From CAVSNH01 sp963729275 (lineage in GTDB: Bacteria; Actinomycetota; Acidimicrobiia; Acidimicrobiales; RAAP-2), in NCBI GenBank assembly GCA_963729275.1, contig CAVSNH010000002.1:22792-86791 (forward strand): a stretch of 64,000 bases of DNA, given 5' to 3'. The number at the start of each line of letters is the position of its first letter. The first letter of the stretch is position 1. The notes beneath the pieces are model-generated. The model made no database searches, was not told where the DNA came from, and saw nothing but the letters and a program-made list of their open reading frames with translations. Below are positions 44,963-54,425 of the stretch, one piece after another. The translations under genes and the position numbers were made by a program.

Positions 44963-45952
44963 ATGAGGATCGCCGTACTAGGAGCCGGCTCGTGGGGCAC
45001 GACCGTGGCGTCGTTGGTGGCTCCACGGCATGACACCGTGCTTTGGGCACGTAATCCGGAAGTGGCCAGGTCTATCAGCGCCGATCATGTCAATCCGGCG
45101 TACCTCCCCGGCCTCGAACTGGCTCCGGTACTGTCAGCGACCGCCGATCTCGAGGAGGCCGTCTGCGAGGCTGACCTTCTTGTCGTCGGCGTGCCGGTCT
45201 CCGGCTTCCGGTGCGTGCTCGAAAAATCCGCCGAGAGTATCCGTCATTGGATTCCGGTGATCAGCCTCTCCAAGGGTCTCGAGCGCGGTTCCCTCCTGCG
45301 AATGACCGAAGTGATCAGACAGGTGGTCCCCGGGCACCCTGTGGCGGCGCTGACCGGTCCGAACATCGCACTGGAGATCATGACGGGAAAGGCCGCAGCT
45401 TCCGTTATCGCAACCGATGATCTCGAAGTGGCCAGCGCTATCCAGGCCGTGTTCACCCGAGGTGTCTTCCGGGTCTATCTCAACGACGACGTCATCGGCT
45501 GCGAGATGGGTGGGGCACTCAAGAACATAATTGCCATAGCAGCAGGGATTGGACAGGGGCTCGGTGTCGGTGACAACACGCGTGCCGCCGTCATATCGCG
45601 AGGATTGGCCGAACTCACTCGGCTCGGTGTGGCCATGGGTGCTCAACCGGCCACCTTTGCAGGGCTGGCGGGTATGGGAGATCTGATCGCCACCTGCATG
45701 AGTCCCTACAGCCGCAATCGGGCCGTGGGTGAACAGCTTGGCAAAGGACGACGACTCGAGGACATCTTGGGAGAGATGCATATGGTCGCGGAAGGTGTGC
45801 ATACCGCCAATGTGGCCCTCGAACTGGCGGAGCGTCACCATCTCGAGCTCCCTATTTGTACAATGATCAACAGAATCGTCAATGGTGAAATTCAGCCACT
45901 GGATGCCTACCGAGGCCTGACCTCGCCAGGCCGTGAGCAAGACCCGTGCTGA
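44963..45952 (+). CDS. gpsA: Glycerol-3-phosphate dehydrogenase [NAD(P)+]
   Basis: The 329-residue enzyme has IAVLGAGSWGTTVASL (NAD site), LSKGLERGSL, ALTGPNIALEI, the catalytic Lys in GGALKNIIAIAAGIGQGLG, NTRAAVISRGLAEL and GLAGMGDLIATC. It reduces dihydroxyacetone phosphate to sn-glycerol 3-phosphate, the backbone for phospholipids and triacylglycerol. Its closeness to the WS/DGAT locus fits a role in feeding neutral-lipid synthesis. The 212-base gap to the preceding gene holds no box I can support. Confidence 0.95.
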   Translation: MRIAVLGAGSWGTTVASLVAPRHDTVLWARNPEVARSISADHVNPAYLPGLELAPVLSATADLEEAVCEADLLVVGVPVSGFRCVLEKSAESIRHWIPVISLSKGLERGSLLRMTEVIRQVVPGHPVAALTGPNIALEIMTGKAAASVIATDDLEVASAIQAVFTRGVFRVYLNDDVIGCEMGGALKNIIAIAAGIGQGLGVGDNTRAAVISRGLAELTRLGVAMGAQPATFAGLAGMGDLIATCMSPYSRNRAVGEQLGKGRRLEDILGEMHMVAEGVHTANVALELAERHHLELPICTMINRIVNGEIQPLDAYRGLTSPGREQDPC

Positions 45953-46328
45953 CTCTCTGAGCTGCACTGGCACGATATCGCCGAATTCGCAACAGTGATC
46001 TCCACGTAGTGGGCAGTCTCGGCCGGCCACAACCCGCCGGTTCCGCCGGCTGCTCCGTAGAGACGATTGCGAATCCGCTTGGTGATGGAGAAGAACCCCA
46101 GCCATACGAGTCGGCGTTCGCGACACTTCCACGTTGGCGGCAGTAGGCGAAGGGCTGGGCAAACTCTCCGGGAACAACCTGGACGAGGGTCTTCGGCCGG
46201 CCGTTGGTGAGGCCCCGGCGAGATAGAATTTCCGGTCGTAGACCCGTAGTAGAGGCAGCCGTCTAGCTCGGGGCCCGCCCATACGGTCACTTGATCCACC
46301 CGGATCGGTGACGTGGTCGCGCGCACGT
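45953..46328. other. Gene-free stretch between gpsA and an ABC permease scrap
   Basis: About 375 bases with no supported gene. Minus-strand frames run through but change identity without a consistent family, which suggests decayed coding sequence next to the truncated permease. Confidence 0.4.
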
Positions 46329-46652
46329 TCAGGCGTCCCGGCGGACCAGCAGCACGCCACTGGCGATCAGGAGGATGGCGGCGTAGCCACACAACAGGGC
46401 GAAGCTGAGCAAAGGACCGAACGGGTTGCCACCCTGGTAGTTGGCGCTCATCATCCGGGTACCGATGTCGGCCGGCAAGAACCGGTCGACGTCGTTGGCG
46501 AAGGACGAAGGCAGCACGTCGGCGATGATCGGGAGCATGAAGAGTAAACCGACGAACGTGCTGATGGCTGCAGCGGTGTGGCGGATGATGGTGGCCAATC
46601 CGAGGGCCAGCAGCCCGAGTGCGGTCAGGTAGAGGCCGACCCAACGCCACAT
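46329..46652 (-). pseudogene. C-terminal fragment of an ABC-2 type permease
   Basis: About 107 residues show the last helices of an ABC-2 permease: LYLTALGLLALGLATIIRHTAA, LLFMLPIIADVLP, FANDVDRFLPADIGTRMM and a final AAILLIASGVLLVRRDA. Full proteins are about 250 residues or more, and no N-terminal half or ATPase gene lies upstream, where the WS/DGAT gene ends 42 bases away. It is probably a truncated relic, although a short frame starting at 46697 is intact. Confidence 0.6.
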
Positions 46653-46693
46653 GTGCACGATAGAGCACCCTTCTCGGGGGGCGTCACATGCTG

Positions 46694-48136
46694 TCACCCT
46701 GCGCCCGGTTTGGATCGGGCCTTACGACGTCCTGCATTGTGCGGTCGAGCGGAGACGCGTGAGCCGAGTCGTTCGATGCCGGTCGAAGTGGCCGAAGCGA
46801 GTACGTGCACGTCAGGCGCTGTCTCATAGTCTCCGGTGACGCCGAAGGACAGGCGACCGTTGTAGGAGAGAATCGCCGTGCTCACCCGTACTCCGTGGCT
46901 TATGGGTACGAACGGGTGGGTTTCGAGCATCTCGTGACCGAGGCAGTAGAGGGGAAACTGCGGGCCGGGCACATTGGTGGTGACGGTGTTGATCGAGCGC
47001 TGCGGGAGCCGGTGAATGGCCCGAATGACCACTCGGCTCAGGGCGCCCACGACCATGGGTGGAGCCAGGTCGCCGGCCGCGACGACGGCCTTGCCGGCTT
47101 CGGCCATGTGTGACGCCTTCAGTTTGCTCATCTGCTCCCTGACGACATCGAGGCGCTCGACCGGGTCAGCGATCTGCACGGGCAGGTCGTAGAGCAGGAT
47201 CGACACCCGGTTGTCGGGCTGGCCTCTGCCGTCGTCACGCCGGGTGGACACCGGCACCATGGACCGGACGCGTGCCCGATCGGCGTCTTCACCTCGCGAC
47301 AGGAGCAGCTCGCGGTAGCCCCCACTGACAGCGGCGAGGACGACATCGTTGACAGTGCCGCCGAAGGCCGAGCGGATCCTGTGCACGTCGTCGAGGCTCG
47401 ACGAGGAGTGTGCCCAGGTCCGATGGGGGCCGATGCTGCCCTCGATCGACAGCGGCGGGGTAGCGCCGAGGCCGCCGGCAAAGCGGGTGAGCCCCCTGGT
47501 CGTCTCGACGGCGGAGCGAATTGCGTTCACAGGGTGGGTCATGACCCCGGGGAGCCCACGAGCGGTGGCCAAGAGGTCGGTGGCGAGGCCGCCCCAGGCG
47601 TCGAGCACCCGCCCTGCGCCATTGGGCTCCGATTGAGGTTCCCAAGGCTGGGGCACCCCCAACTGGGTGTCGGCCTCGAGGTCCAGCATGACGCGGAGGA
47701 GTTCGATGCCGGCGATGCCGTCGACCATGCAGTGGTGGAGCTTGAAGACGAGGGCCCAATGGCCGCCCTCGAGGCCCTCGACCAGCCACGTCTCCCACAA
47801 CGGTCGCTCGCGGTCCAGCGGCTGAGACATAATCCGCCCCATCAAGCGGCAGAGCGCAGCGTCGTCACCGGGTGCGGGTAGGGCCGTGTTGCGCAGGTGG
47901 TATTCGAGGTTGAAGTGGGGATCGTCAACCCAGATCGGTCGGCCCAGTTCGAGGGGGACCGAGCGCACCCGCTGGCGGTAGCGGGGGATCAGGTGCAGCT
48001 TGGCGGAGATCATCGCCGCGACCTCGTCGAACGACGGCGGCGGGTCGCCAAACACGCAAACGGTCCCGATGTGCATATGGCTGATCCCGTCCTCCAGGTG
48101 CAGGAACTCGGCATCGAGCGTGCTCATTCGCTCCAT
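46694..48136 (-). CDS. Wax ester synthase / diacylglycerol acyltransferase (WS/DGAT)
   Basis: The 480-residue enzyme has the catalytic HHCMVDG (His 134-135, Asp 139), PLWETWLVEGLEGG, FGGTVNDVVLAAVSGG, and TTNVPGPQFPLYCLG. It joins fatty acyl-CoA to a fatty alcohol or diacylglycerol to make wax esters or triacylglycerol at the membrane. GGGGAGGAG precedes the ATG. Two DosR-like boxes lie between it and the divergent KAS III gene; in mycobacteria tgs1 (Rv3130c) is a classic DosR target. One of three paralogues here. Confidence 0.95.
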   Translation of the reverse strand: MERMSTLDAEFLHLEDGISHMHIGTVCVFGDPPPSFDEVAAMISAKLHLIPRYRQRVRSVPLELGRPIWVDDPHFNLEYHLRNTALPAPGDDAALCRLMGRIMSQPLDRERPLWETWLVEGLEGGHWALVFKLHHCMVDGIAGIELLRVMLDLEADTQLGVPQPWEPQSEPNGAGRVLDAWGGLATDLLATARGLPGVMTHPVNAIRSAVETTRGLTRFAGGLGATPPLSIEGSIGPHRTWAHSSSSLDDVHRIRSAFGGTVNDVVLAAVSGGYRELLLSRGEDADRARVRSMVPVSTRRDDGRGQPDNRVSILLYDLPVQIADPVERLDVVREQMSKLKASHMAEAGKAVVAAGDLAPPMVVGALSRVVIRAIHRLPQRSINTVTTNVPGPQFPLYCLGHEMLETHPFVPISHGVRVSTAILSYNGRLSFGVTGDYETAPDVHVLASATSTGIERLGSRVSARPHNAGRRKARSKPGAG

Positions 48137-48196
48137 CGGTCTCCTCCCCTACACCGGGTGATAGGCGCACCATAGAACGCGTGACCTCCTGGGGAA

Positions 48197-48212
48197 CGGG
48201 CCGAAGGGCTCT
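48197..48212. promoter_or_regulatory. DosR-like box 13
   Basis: CGGGCCGAAGGGCTCT, reverse orientation, 13 of 16 positions, 60 bp upstream of the WS/DGAT start at 48136. Confidence 0.55.
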
Positions 48213-48273
48213 TTTCTTGGCTGCACCTCGGGGCGCCAGATCGTCGGCCGCCCGCCGCCAGCGACGGCCCGTT

Positions 48274-48289
48274 AGGGACATTCGCCTCT
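48274..48289. promoter_or_regulatory. DosR-like box 14
   Basis: AGGGACATTCGCCTCT matches at 13 of 16 positions, between the divergent WS/DGAT and KAS III genes, 86 bp before the latter. Confidence 0.6.
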
Positions 48290-48375
48290 ATTCCGACGAC
48301 AGGGGCCGTGGTTCGATGGACTCAGAGCCGCGGCCGGTAGAAGTGCCGATCCCGTTGGACCGAGAAGGTGGTCTC

Positions 48376-49533
48376 ATGACCAACAACATGATTCCAAGGC
48401 TGGCTTCAGAAGTTTCCGTTTCCCTTATGGGCGTCGGGTCCTACCTGCCCGAGCACACGGTCTCCAACGAGGAGATTCTCAAATATCTTCGGCCCGCCCG
48501 CCCCGACGGCCGGCTTCTCGAACCTGAGTGGGTCGTCAAGCACCTTGGCATATATGAGCGGCGGTTGGACTACGAGTTCGGTGGAGGGCGCAAGCGCAGC
48601 CGGGCCGATGGCGGGCTTTTCGACGGCGACCTGGCCCTTCGAGCCGGGCGTGCCGCCCTCGACGACGCCGGGATCGATGCCACCGAGGTCGATGTGGTGG
48701 TCCACGTGACGACCACGCCGGACCTCATCGCCTGCCAAGACCAGTTCCGCTACCTCATGACCGAGCTCGGATTGCGCCGCGATGCTGATCTCATCCACCA
48801 CAACCTCGGATGCGCCGGTTTGTCGGCCGGCTTTCGCACCGCCGCCTGCTACCTCGTTGCGATGGCGCCAGCCACCGCCATGGTGGTGGCCAGCAACTGC
48901 CCATCAGGCTATTTCGGGCCCGAGGTTCACGACTTCTACTACAAGCATCGAAGCGGCCTGGGGTGGTTGGCACCGCTCATGTTCGCCGACGGCGCTGGTG
49001 CGGCGATCTGGCGATCGAGCTCCCGGGACGAGCGCCAATGTCCCACCGGTCTGCTGTCGGTGCGCACCGAAACCAGCCCTGACATCGAGCTCGTCACCTA
49101 CCCGGGGGGCGGGTGCTTGCACCACACGTCGGCCACCAACCTGGCCGATCACGTATTCCTCATGGACGGCGCGAAGGTGGCCGAGGTGTTCCCCCCGCTG
49201 ATGGCCAGGGACTTCCAGATGGTCCAGGAGGACTGGCCCACAACGGTCAAAGCGTTCACCGGGGCCGACTTCGACGTCGATGCCGTGGCCCGCTGGTACC
49301 TGCACCAGGCCAACGCCGTGGTCGTCCGCCAGGCCATCGAGATGCTCGGTCTGCCTCCTGAGCGGACACCAATCAGCGTCGACCACTACGGCAACACGTC
49401 GGCGGCGAGCACCTTGATCCTCCTCGACGAGGACCGGCGGGCGGGTCGGGTGAGGGAGGGCGACCTCGTGGTTTTCATGTGGATTGGGGCCGGCAACGGG
49501 GCCATGAACGGGTACGCGGTGGTCGCACTGTGA
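48376..49533 (+). CDS. 3-oxoacyl-ACP synthase III-like (FabH/OleA-type) protein
   Basis: The 385-residue thiolase-fold protein has the opening VGSYLPEHTVSNEEI, the nucleophile in HHNLGCAGLSAG (Cys about 146), His in WYLHQANAVVVRQA (about 310) and Asn in HYGNTSAAS (about 340). It is longer than FabH and could start chains or condense acyl-CoAs. In this context, upstream of an SDR and a WS/DGAT gene with a four-base overlap to the SDR, a role in making an alcohol or ketone partner for wax synthesis is plausible but inferred. Confidence 0.88.
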   Translation: MTNNMIPRLASEVSVSLMGVGSYLPEHTVSNEEILKYLRPARPDGRLLEPEWVVKHLGIYERRLDYEFGGGRKRSRADGGLFDGDLALRAGRAALDDAGIDATEVDVVVHVTTTPDLIACQDQFRYLMTELGLRRDADLIHHNLGCAGLSAGFRTAACYLVAMAPATAMVVASNCPSGYFGPEVHDFYYKHRSGLGWLAPLMFADGAGAAIWRSSSRDERQCPTGLLSVRTETSPDIELVTYPGGGCLHHTSATNLADHVFLMDGAKVAEVFPPLMARDFQMVQEDWPTTVKAFTGADFDVDAVARWYLHQANAVVVRQAIEMLGLPPERTPISVDHYGNTSAASTLILLDEDRRAGRVREGDLVVFMWIGAGNGAMNGYAVVAL

Positions 49534-50387
49534 CCACCGCGTACCCAACGAACCGCTGCGCGACCCCCGGAGGGGGCCGGACGGTGCTCACCACCGGGGC
49601 GAATTCAGGCGTCGGCTTGGCGACGGTGCTGCATCTGGCCAGCCTGGGGTTCCACTCGGTGGGGTCGGTCCGCTCGCAAGCCAAGGCAAAGCGCGTGGTC
49701 GAGGCGGCTGCCGACGCCGGCGTGCCGGTCAAGACGGTCCGACTCGACGTCACCGACGCCGAGGCCTGCCGAGCGGTCATCGACCGGCTGCACCCGTGGG
49801 CGCTCGTCAACAACGCCGGCTACTCGGGTGTCGGAGCGATCGAGGACGTCACCGACGAGGAGGCGCGTCGTCAGCTCGAGACGATGTTGGTGGCCCCCAT
49901 GCGCCTGGCCCGCCTGGCCCTGCCCCATATGCGGGACGCTGGCGGAGGTCGCATCGTCAACATCTCGTCGATCTACGGGTTCACGACCACTCCGTTCAGC
50001 GGCTGGTATCAGGCGTCTAAGCATGGTCTCGAAGCCGCCTCCGACGCCCTTCGTATCGAGGTCGCACGCGACGGTGTCCAGATTGTGCTCATTGAACCGG
50101 GGGGCGTGAAGACCCACATCTGGGACGAGATGGAGGCAGACCTGGCTCGTCGCTCCCACTCAAACTACGAGGCGCAGTATCACCGGGTTCTCGCCTTCCT
50201 TGGGCCGTACCGGGCGTTGATGGTCGGTCCCGAAGTGGTGGCCCGAGCAATTGGCAAGGCCCTCACCGCCCGTGCCCCGCGGGCGCGCTACCGCGTGGGG
50301 CGGGACGCTCAGGGCATCGCTGCCACCCAGTCGCTGGTTCCGACCGGTGTGCGAGACCGCGTCGCCCGGTTGCTGGCCCACCTTTAA
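49530..50387 (+). CDS. Short-chain dehydrogenase/reductase
   Basis: The 285-residue SDR has the cofactor motif TGANSGVG (about 22-29), NNAG (94-97) and the catalytic Ser (146-147), Tyr160 and Lys164 in SGWYQASKHG. The C-terminal extension with KTHIWDEM resembles reductases acting on fatty or sterol substrates. The GTG overlaps the KAS III stop (GTGA) and WS/DGAT follows after 12 bases. It may reduce a fatty aldehyde or beta-keto product of KAS III for esterification. Confidence 0.9.
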   Translation: MTTAYPTNRCATPGGGRTVLTTGANSGVGLATVLHLASLGFHSVGSVRSQAKAKRVVEAAADAGVPVKTVRLDVTDAEACRAVIDRLHPWALVNNAGYSGVGAIEDVTDEEARRQLETMLVAPMRLARLALPHMRDAGGGRIVNISSIYGFTTTPFSGWYQASKHGLEAASDALRIEVARDGVQIVLIEPGGVKTHIWDEMEADLARRSHSNYEAQYHRVLAFLGPYRALMVGPEVVARAIGKALTARAPRARYRVGRDAQGIAATQSLVPTGVRDRVARLLAHL

Positions 50388-50399
50388 GGGACCACTTAC

Positions 50400-51815
50400 A
50401 TGCAGAGCTTCATGCGGGAGACCGATGCCTTCTCTTGGTACATGGAGAGGGACGCAGTCCTCCGGGCGAACGTGGTGGCCGTGGCTTGGCTCGATCGAAG
50501 CCCCCCCTGGGAGTGGCTCCGCGCCAAGGTAGACACGGCCAGTCGGCTCGTCCCGAGCTTTCGCCAGAGGCTGGTCGAGCTTCCTGCTCGTCTCACCACT
50601 CCCCGTTGGGTGGTCGACGACGGTTTCGACCTCGACTGGCACCTGCGCCGCTTCGGATCCCCGGTGCCGCATGGTCCCGAGACTGTGCTCGATGTCGCCC
50701 GCCACGAGGCCATGTCCGCCTTCGACCGGTCCCGCCCGCTCTGGGAGTTCACCCTGATCGAGAACCTCGAAGGGGGTCGCGCAGCACTGGTGCTCAAGAT
50801 CCACCATTCGCTTACCGACGGCGTCGGAGGTATGGAACTGGCGCTGCGGCTCTTCGACCGCGAGCGCGGTACAAGCCCCGACGCCAACTTGCCCGAACCA
50901 CCCTCCCCCGAGCGACTCGACTCGTCCGCGCTGCTCCGCGATGCGCTCCTCCGAAACGGCAGACGGCTGTCCGATGCGGTCACCGGCGGGATCGGGTTGG
51001 TCGTTCCGTCCGCGGCGCATTCCATCACCCATCCCTTCGCCACCATCGGCAACGTGCTCGAGACCGTACGATCGATCGGCCGGACGGTCGCCCCGGTGCG
51101 GCAGACGCTCTCGCCGATCATGACAAGGAGAGGGCTTGGTCGTCGTGTCGACATGGTCGAGGTGAGGCTCTCCGATCTAAAGCGGGCGGCGGCTTTCGGC
51201 GGGGGAACGGTCAATGACGCGTTCATGGCCGCCGCCACCGGGGCGCTACGGCGGTACCACGAGCGCCATGGCGCTCCCGTGGCGTCGCTGCGTGTGACCC
51301 TCCCAATCAGTATCCGCACCCCGGACGACCCCTTGGGTGGCAACCGGATCACCCTCATGCGCTTCGTAGTCCCCGTATCGGAGCTCGATCCGGCGCGTCG
51401 GATGGCCGAGATCCATGAGCGGTGCCGCACGGCGCGCCACGAACGCTCGTTGGCCTGGACTGATGCCATCGCCGGCACGCTCAGCCTGCTGCCGTCGGGA
51501 GTCGTGGGCAGCATGCTGAAGCGCGTCGACTTCTTGGCGAGTGACGTCCCGGGTATGGAGCAAGCCGTCTATCTGGGCGACGCCCTCGTCGAGCGCTTCG
51601 TCTCCTTCAGTCCAACGGCCGGCTCGTCGGTCAACGTGACCCTCATGTCCTACAACGGCCTCTGTTGTATCGGAGTTAACGCCGACACCGCCGCTGTCCC
51701 AGACGCCGAGGTCTTCACCCAGTGTCTGCTCGACGGATTCGAGGAGGTGCTGGCCCTCGCGGGCATGCACGACCCGGCACGACGGTCGTGGCCGTGCACG
51801 GGGCTCGCTGTATGA
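50400..51815 (+). CDS. Wax ester synthase / diacylglycerol acyltransferase (WS/DGAT)
   Basis: The 471-residue paralogue has HHSLTDG (His about 135-136), SRPLWEFTLIENLEGG, FGGGTVNDAFMAAATGAL and SDVPGMEQAVYLGD, the last more diverged than in the other two copies. N-terminal SWYMERDAVLR also differs from the usual MxxLDA start. Third gene of the KAS III-SDR-WS/DGAT operon, so acceptor choice may differ, for example a long-chain or secondary alcohol. Confidence 0.93.
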   Translation: MQSFMRETDAFSWYMERDAVLRANVVAVAWLDRSPPWEWLRAKVDTASRLVPSFRQRLVELPARLTTPRWVVDDGFDLDWHLRRFGSPVPHGPETVLDVARHEAMSAFDRSRPLWEFTLIENLEGGRAALVLKIHHSLTDGVGGMELALRLFDRERGTSPDANLPEPPSPERLDSSALLRDALLRNGRRLSDAVTGGIGLVVPSAAHSITHPFATIGNVLETVRSIGRTVAPVRQTLSPIMTRRGLGRRVDMVEVRLSDLKRAAAFGGGTVNDAFMAAATGALRRYHERHGAPVASLRVTLPISIRTPDDPLGGNRITLMRFVVPVSELDPARRMAEIHERCRTARHERSLAWTDAIAGTLSLLPSGVVGSMLKRVDFLASDVPGMEQAVYLGDALVERFVSFSPTAGSSVNVTLMSYNGLCCIGVNADTAAVPDAEVFTQCLLDGFEEVLALAGMHDPARRSWPCTGLAV

Positions 51816-51885
51816 ACCAATCCCAGGAGCGGCCCGTGGCGACGAGCTCCCAGGTGAACGGCCTGCACGAACCTTTCTATATACA

Positions 51886-51901
51886 CAGGACCTTCGGCCC
51901 T
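51886..51901. promoter_or_regulatory. DosR-like box 15
   Basis: CAGGACCTTCGGCCCT contains the full ACCTTCGGCCCT core and ends 55 bp before the third WS/DGAT gene. Confidence 0.7.
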
Positions 51902-51956
51902 AACGGCAAACCCGGCCGCGCCATAGCGTCGAAGTGTGCACCGGAGGAGGTGTTAG

Positions 51957-53396
51957 ATGAAGCGGCTGAGTGGCGCGGATGCCAGTTTCGTCTACGGCGA
52001 GACACCGAGTTCCCACATGCAGTTGGGAACGGTGGCCGTGCTGGACCCGTCGACTGCACCTGACGGTTTTGACGTAGCCAGGCTGCGCGCGCTCGTCGGA
52101 GCCCGCACCGGCCTGTTGGGCCCTTTCCTCCGCCGCTTGGTCGAGGTTCCCTTTGGCCTTGATCGGCCTGCCTGGGTTGACGACCCACACCCCGATCTCG
52201 TCCACCAGATCCGTCCGATCGGCGTCCCGGCCCCAGGCGGTCCTCGCGAACTGGGTGCTCTCGTCGGTGATCTGTTGGCCTACAAGTTGGACCCGGGACG
52301 TCCTCTGTGGGAAGTCTGGTTCATCGACGGTCTTGAGCACGGCCGGGTGGCTCTCCTCACCAAGATGCACCACTGCCTGGCGGATGGGGTGCGGGGTGCC
52401 CGCATGTATGAGGTGCTCTACGATCTCGAACCCGACGCCACCCTCGAACGATCCGATACACCCGACATTCAGGGTGAGCGGATCCCCCCCGGTTGGGAGA
52501 TGGCTATCCGAGCCGTACCTAGGCTGGCGAGTACCCCGTTGCGGGCCGCCCGCACTTCTTGCCATTTGAGCCTCGCTGCACTGAGGCTGCTACGGCTTCG
52601 CTTCTCTCCGGAATGGCCGGGGATCACGTTTCCGTTTCAGGCGCCGGGCACCTCGCTCAATCGAGCCATCACCCCTCACCGCGGGTTCGCCTATTGCTCG
52701 GTTCCTCTCTCCGGCGTGAAGACCATAAAGAACGCCTTCTCGGTCACCGTGAACGATGTGGTGCTTGGAATCTGTACTGGTGCGTTGCGTCGCTACCTCG
52801 ACGATCACGAGGAATTCCCCGACAAACCACTGATTGCCCAGATACCTGTCGCAGTGCACGTGCACGACGGGGGGGATGTCTCGGGGGGCGCGTGGGGGAA
52901 CGCCACCTCCGTGATGGGCGCCGCCTTACCTACACAACTCGATGACCCGGTCGAGCGTCTTCGAACGATCCATTCCTCCACTCACAGCGCAAAGGCGATG
53001 CAGCATGCACTCGGCGATGACCTCATCCTCGACTTGGCTGATGTCCTTCCGCCCGGACTCCTCACCACCGGACTCCGGGCTTACAGCCGGCTACGTCTCG
53101 TCGAGCATCACCCGCCTGTCTTCAACCTAATCATGTCCAACGTCCCGGGCCCGCCTTTCCCTCTCTACATCGCGGGGGCACGCCTTGAGGCCAGCTATCC
53201 GATTGGCCCCCTGCTCGACGGTGGCGGGCTCAACATCACTGCCATGAGCTATCTCGACCAAATCGATTTCGGATTCGTCGTATGCCCGGAAGTCGTGGAG
53301 GACCCATGGAAGTTCGCTTCCGCCACCGCAGAGGCATTTGCTGAGCTCGAGCAGGCGGCAAAGACCGCCTTGTGTCAGTCTTCCCTCAAGAGGTAG
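51957..53396 (+). CDS. Wax ester synthase / diacylglycerol acyltransferase (WS/DGAT)
   Basis: The 479-residue enzyme starts KRLSGADASFVYGETPSSHM and has HHCLADG (His about 138-139), GRPLWEVWFIDGLEHG, VTVNDVVLGICTGALRRYL and MSNVPGPPFPLYIAGARLE. GGAGGAGG precedes the ATG. Acts at the membrane in wax or triacylglycerol synthesis. It has its own DosR-like box, separate from the preceding operon, so the three paralogues can be controlled independently. Confidence 0.95.
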   Translation: MKRLSGADASFVYGETPSSHMQLGTVAVLDPSTAPDGFDVARLRALVGARTGLLGPFLRRLVEVPFGLDRPAWVDDPHPDLVHQIRPIGVPAPGGPRELGALVGDLLAYKLDPGRPLWEVWFIDGLEHGRVALLTKMHHCLADGVRGARMYEVLYDLEPDATLERSDTPDIQGERIPPGWEMAIRAVPRLASTPLRAARTSCHLSLAALRLLRLRFSPEWPGITFPFQAPGTSLNRAITPHRGFAYCSVPLSGVKTIKNAFSVTVNDVVLGICTGALRRYLDDHEEFPDKPLIAQIPVAVHVHDGGDVSGGAWGNATSVMGAALPTQLDDPVERLRTIHSSTHSAKAMQHALGDDLILDLADVLPPGLLTTGLRAYSRLRLVEHHPPVFNLIMSNVPGPPFPLYIAGARLEASYPIGPLLDGGGLNITAMSYLDQIDFGFVVCPEVVEDPWKFASATAEAFAELEQAAKTALCQSSLKR

Positions 53397-53890
53397 GCGG
53401 CGTTGCCTCCAAAGAAACCAGCCGTGCGATGCCCCGACGCCTTGGGCGGCCTCATCCAGGAGTATCGATTCGTGGCCTGAGTCGGCATGGGTCGGTGCCA
53501 CCGGTTCCCAGGCTTCTCGACTTCAGCCGAGGTGGATGGGTGACTGTGCGAGGCATTCTTGAACGGCTGACGAGCGCAGCCGATCACAGACTCAATGAAG
53601 AAGCAGCCAGGCGGTTCTCCACGTCGCCGAACCGGCTCCCAGTGACCTGGGTCAGCTCGATGCGGACGAGGCGATCTGCCTGGTCGGCCGCCGACCACCT
53701 GTTCGCCAACAACCCACCGACTCGGCTCTGCGACGCTCCGTCAGTGACCTGAGGGCAATAACCGATGACAAGGACGCCCCACCTAGCAGATCCGTCGGGG
53801 GCATAGGCGTCAGCTTGAAACGCCGGCTCTGGCCCCATCGGCCTCGGCTGGCACGGCGGAGCCTCCCGACCACCCGATTCGGCAGGGATT
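53397..53890. other. Gene-free stretch
   Basis: About 490 bases between the third WS/DGAT and the phasin-like gene. Overlapping frames occur on both strands without ribosome sites or conserved patterns. Only the box at its right end is recognisable. Confidence 0.45.
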
Positions 53891-53906
53891 TGGGACCTTC
53901 TACCCT
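53891..53906. promoter_or_regulatory. DosR-like box 16
   Basis: TGGGACCTTCTACCCT matches at 13 of 16 positions, 74 bp before the phasin-like gene. Confidence 0.6.
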
Positions 53907-53980
53907 CATCAGGGGCCCGGGAATGGTCCACCATGGTCCCAGAGGGGCGTGATCAGGACAGCAGGAGCAAGGGGTTGGCC

Positions 53981-54418
53981 ATGACCGAAACAAACGATCT
54001 GCGTACCCAAATCGAGCACCTCATCGAGCGGACGCAGGATGAGATTCTCGATGCCAGCCGGGATCTGGCCGAAGGCATCAGCAAGGAGACGGGGCGTTTT
54101 GTGCCACCAATCTCCGCAGATATCGAGCAGATGGTCGACAACGTGTTCGATTTCGCCGAGCGCGTCATGAGGGGTCAGCGACGGATGGTCAACGAGGTGG
54201 TGAAGGCCATCAACGATCAGATGGAGCGAGTGGCCAGTGGCGGTCAGGCCACGACTCGGAGGGCCGTCGGGCGCGTTGGTGCAGCCAGAAGCGCGGTCGC
54301 CGAGAGGATTCCCGCCGCAAAGCGACAACCCAAGACCAAGGCAGCCGGGAAGAAGCGCGCACCGAGGAAGCGCTCCCCGCAGAAGGCGGCCAAGAGGCCG
54401 GCTACCACCGAACGGTAG
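53981..54418 (+). CDS. Phasin-like protein with Lys/Arg-rich tail
   Basis: The 145-residue protein has a long amphipathic helical part (LRTQIEHLIERTQDEILDASRDLAEGI; IEQMVDNVFDFAERVMRGQRRMVNEVVKAINDQMERV) like granule-associated phasins, followed by a basic tail with KRAPRKRSPQKAAKRP, like histone H1-type tails of actinobacterial DNA- or granule-binding proteins. Placed beside lipid-storage genes, it may coat lipid inclusions and tether them to DNA. The assignment rests on composition and context. Confidence 0.65.
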   Translation: MTETNDLRTQIEHLIERTQDEILDASRDLAEGISKETGRFVPPISADIEQMVDNVFDFAERVMRGQRRMVNEVVKAINDQMERVASGGQATTRRAVGRVGAARSAVAERIPAAKRQPKTKAAGKKRAPRKRSPQKAAKRPATTER

Positions 54419-54425
54419 TCATCGC

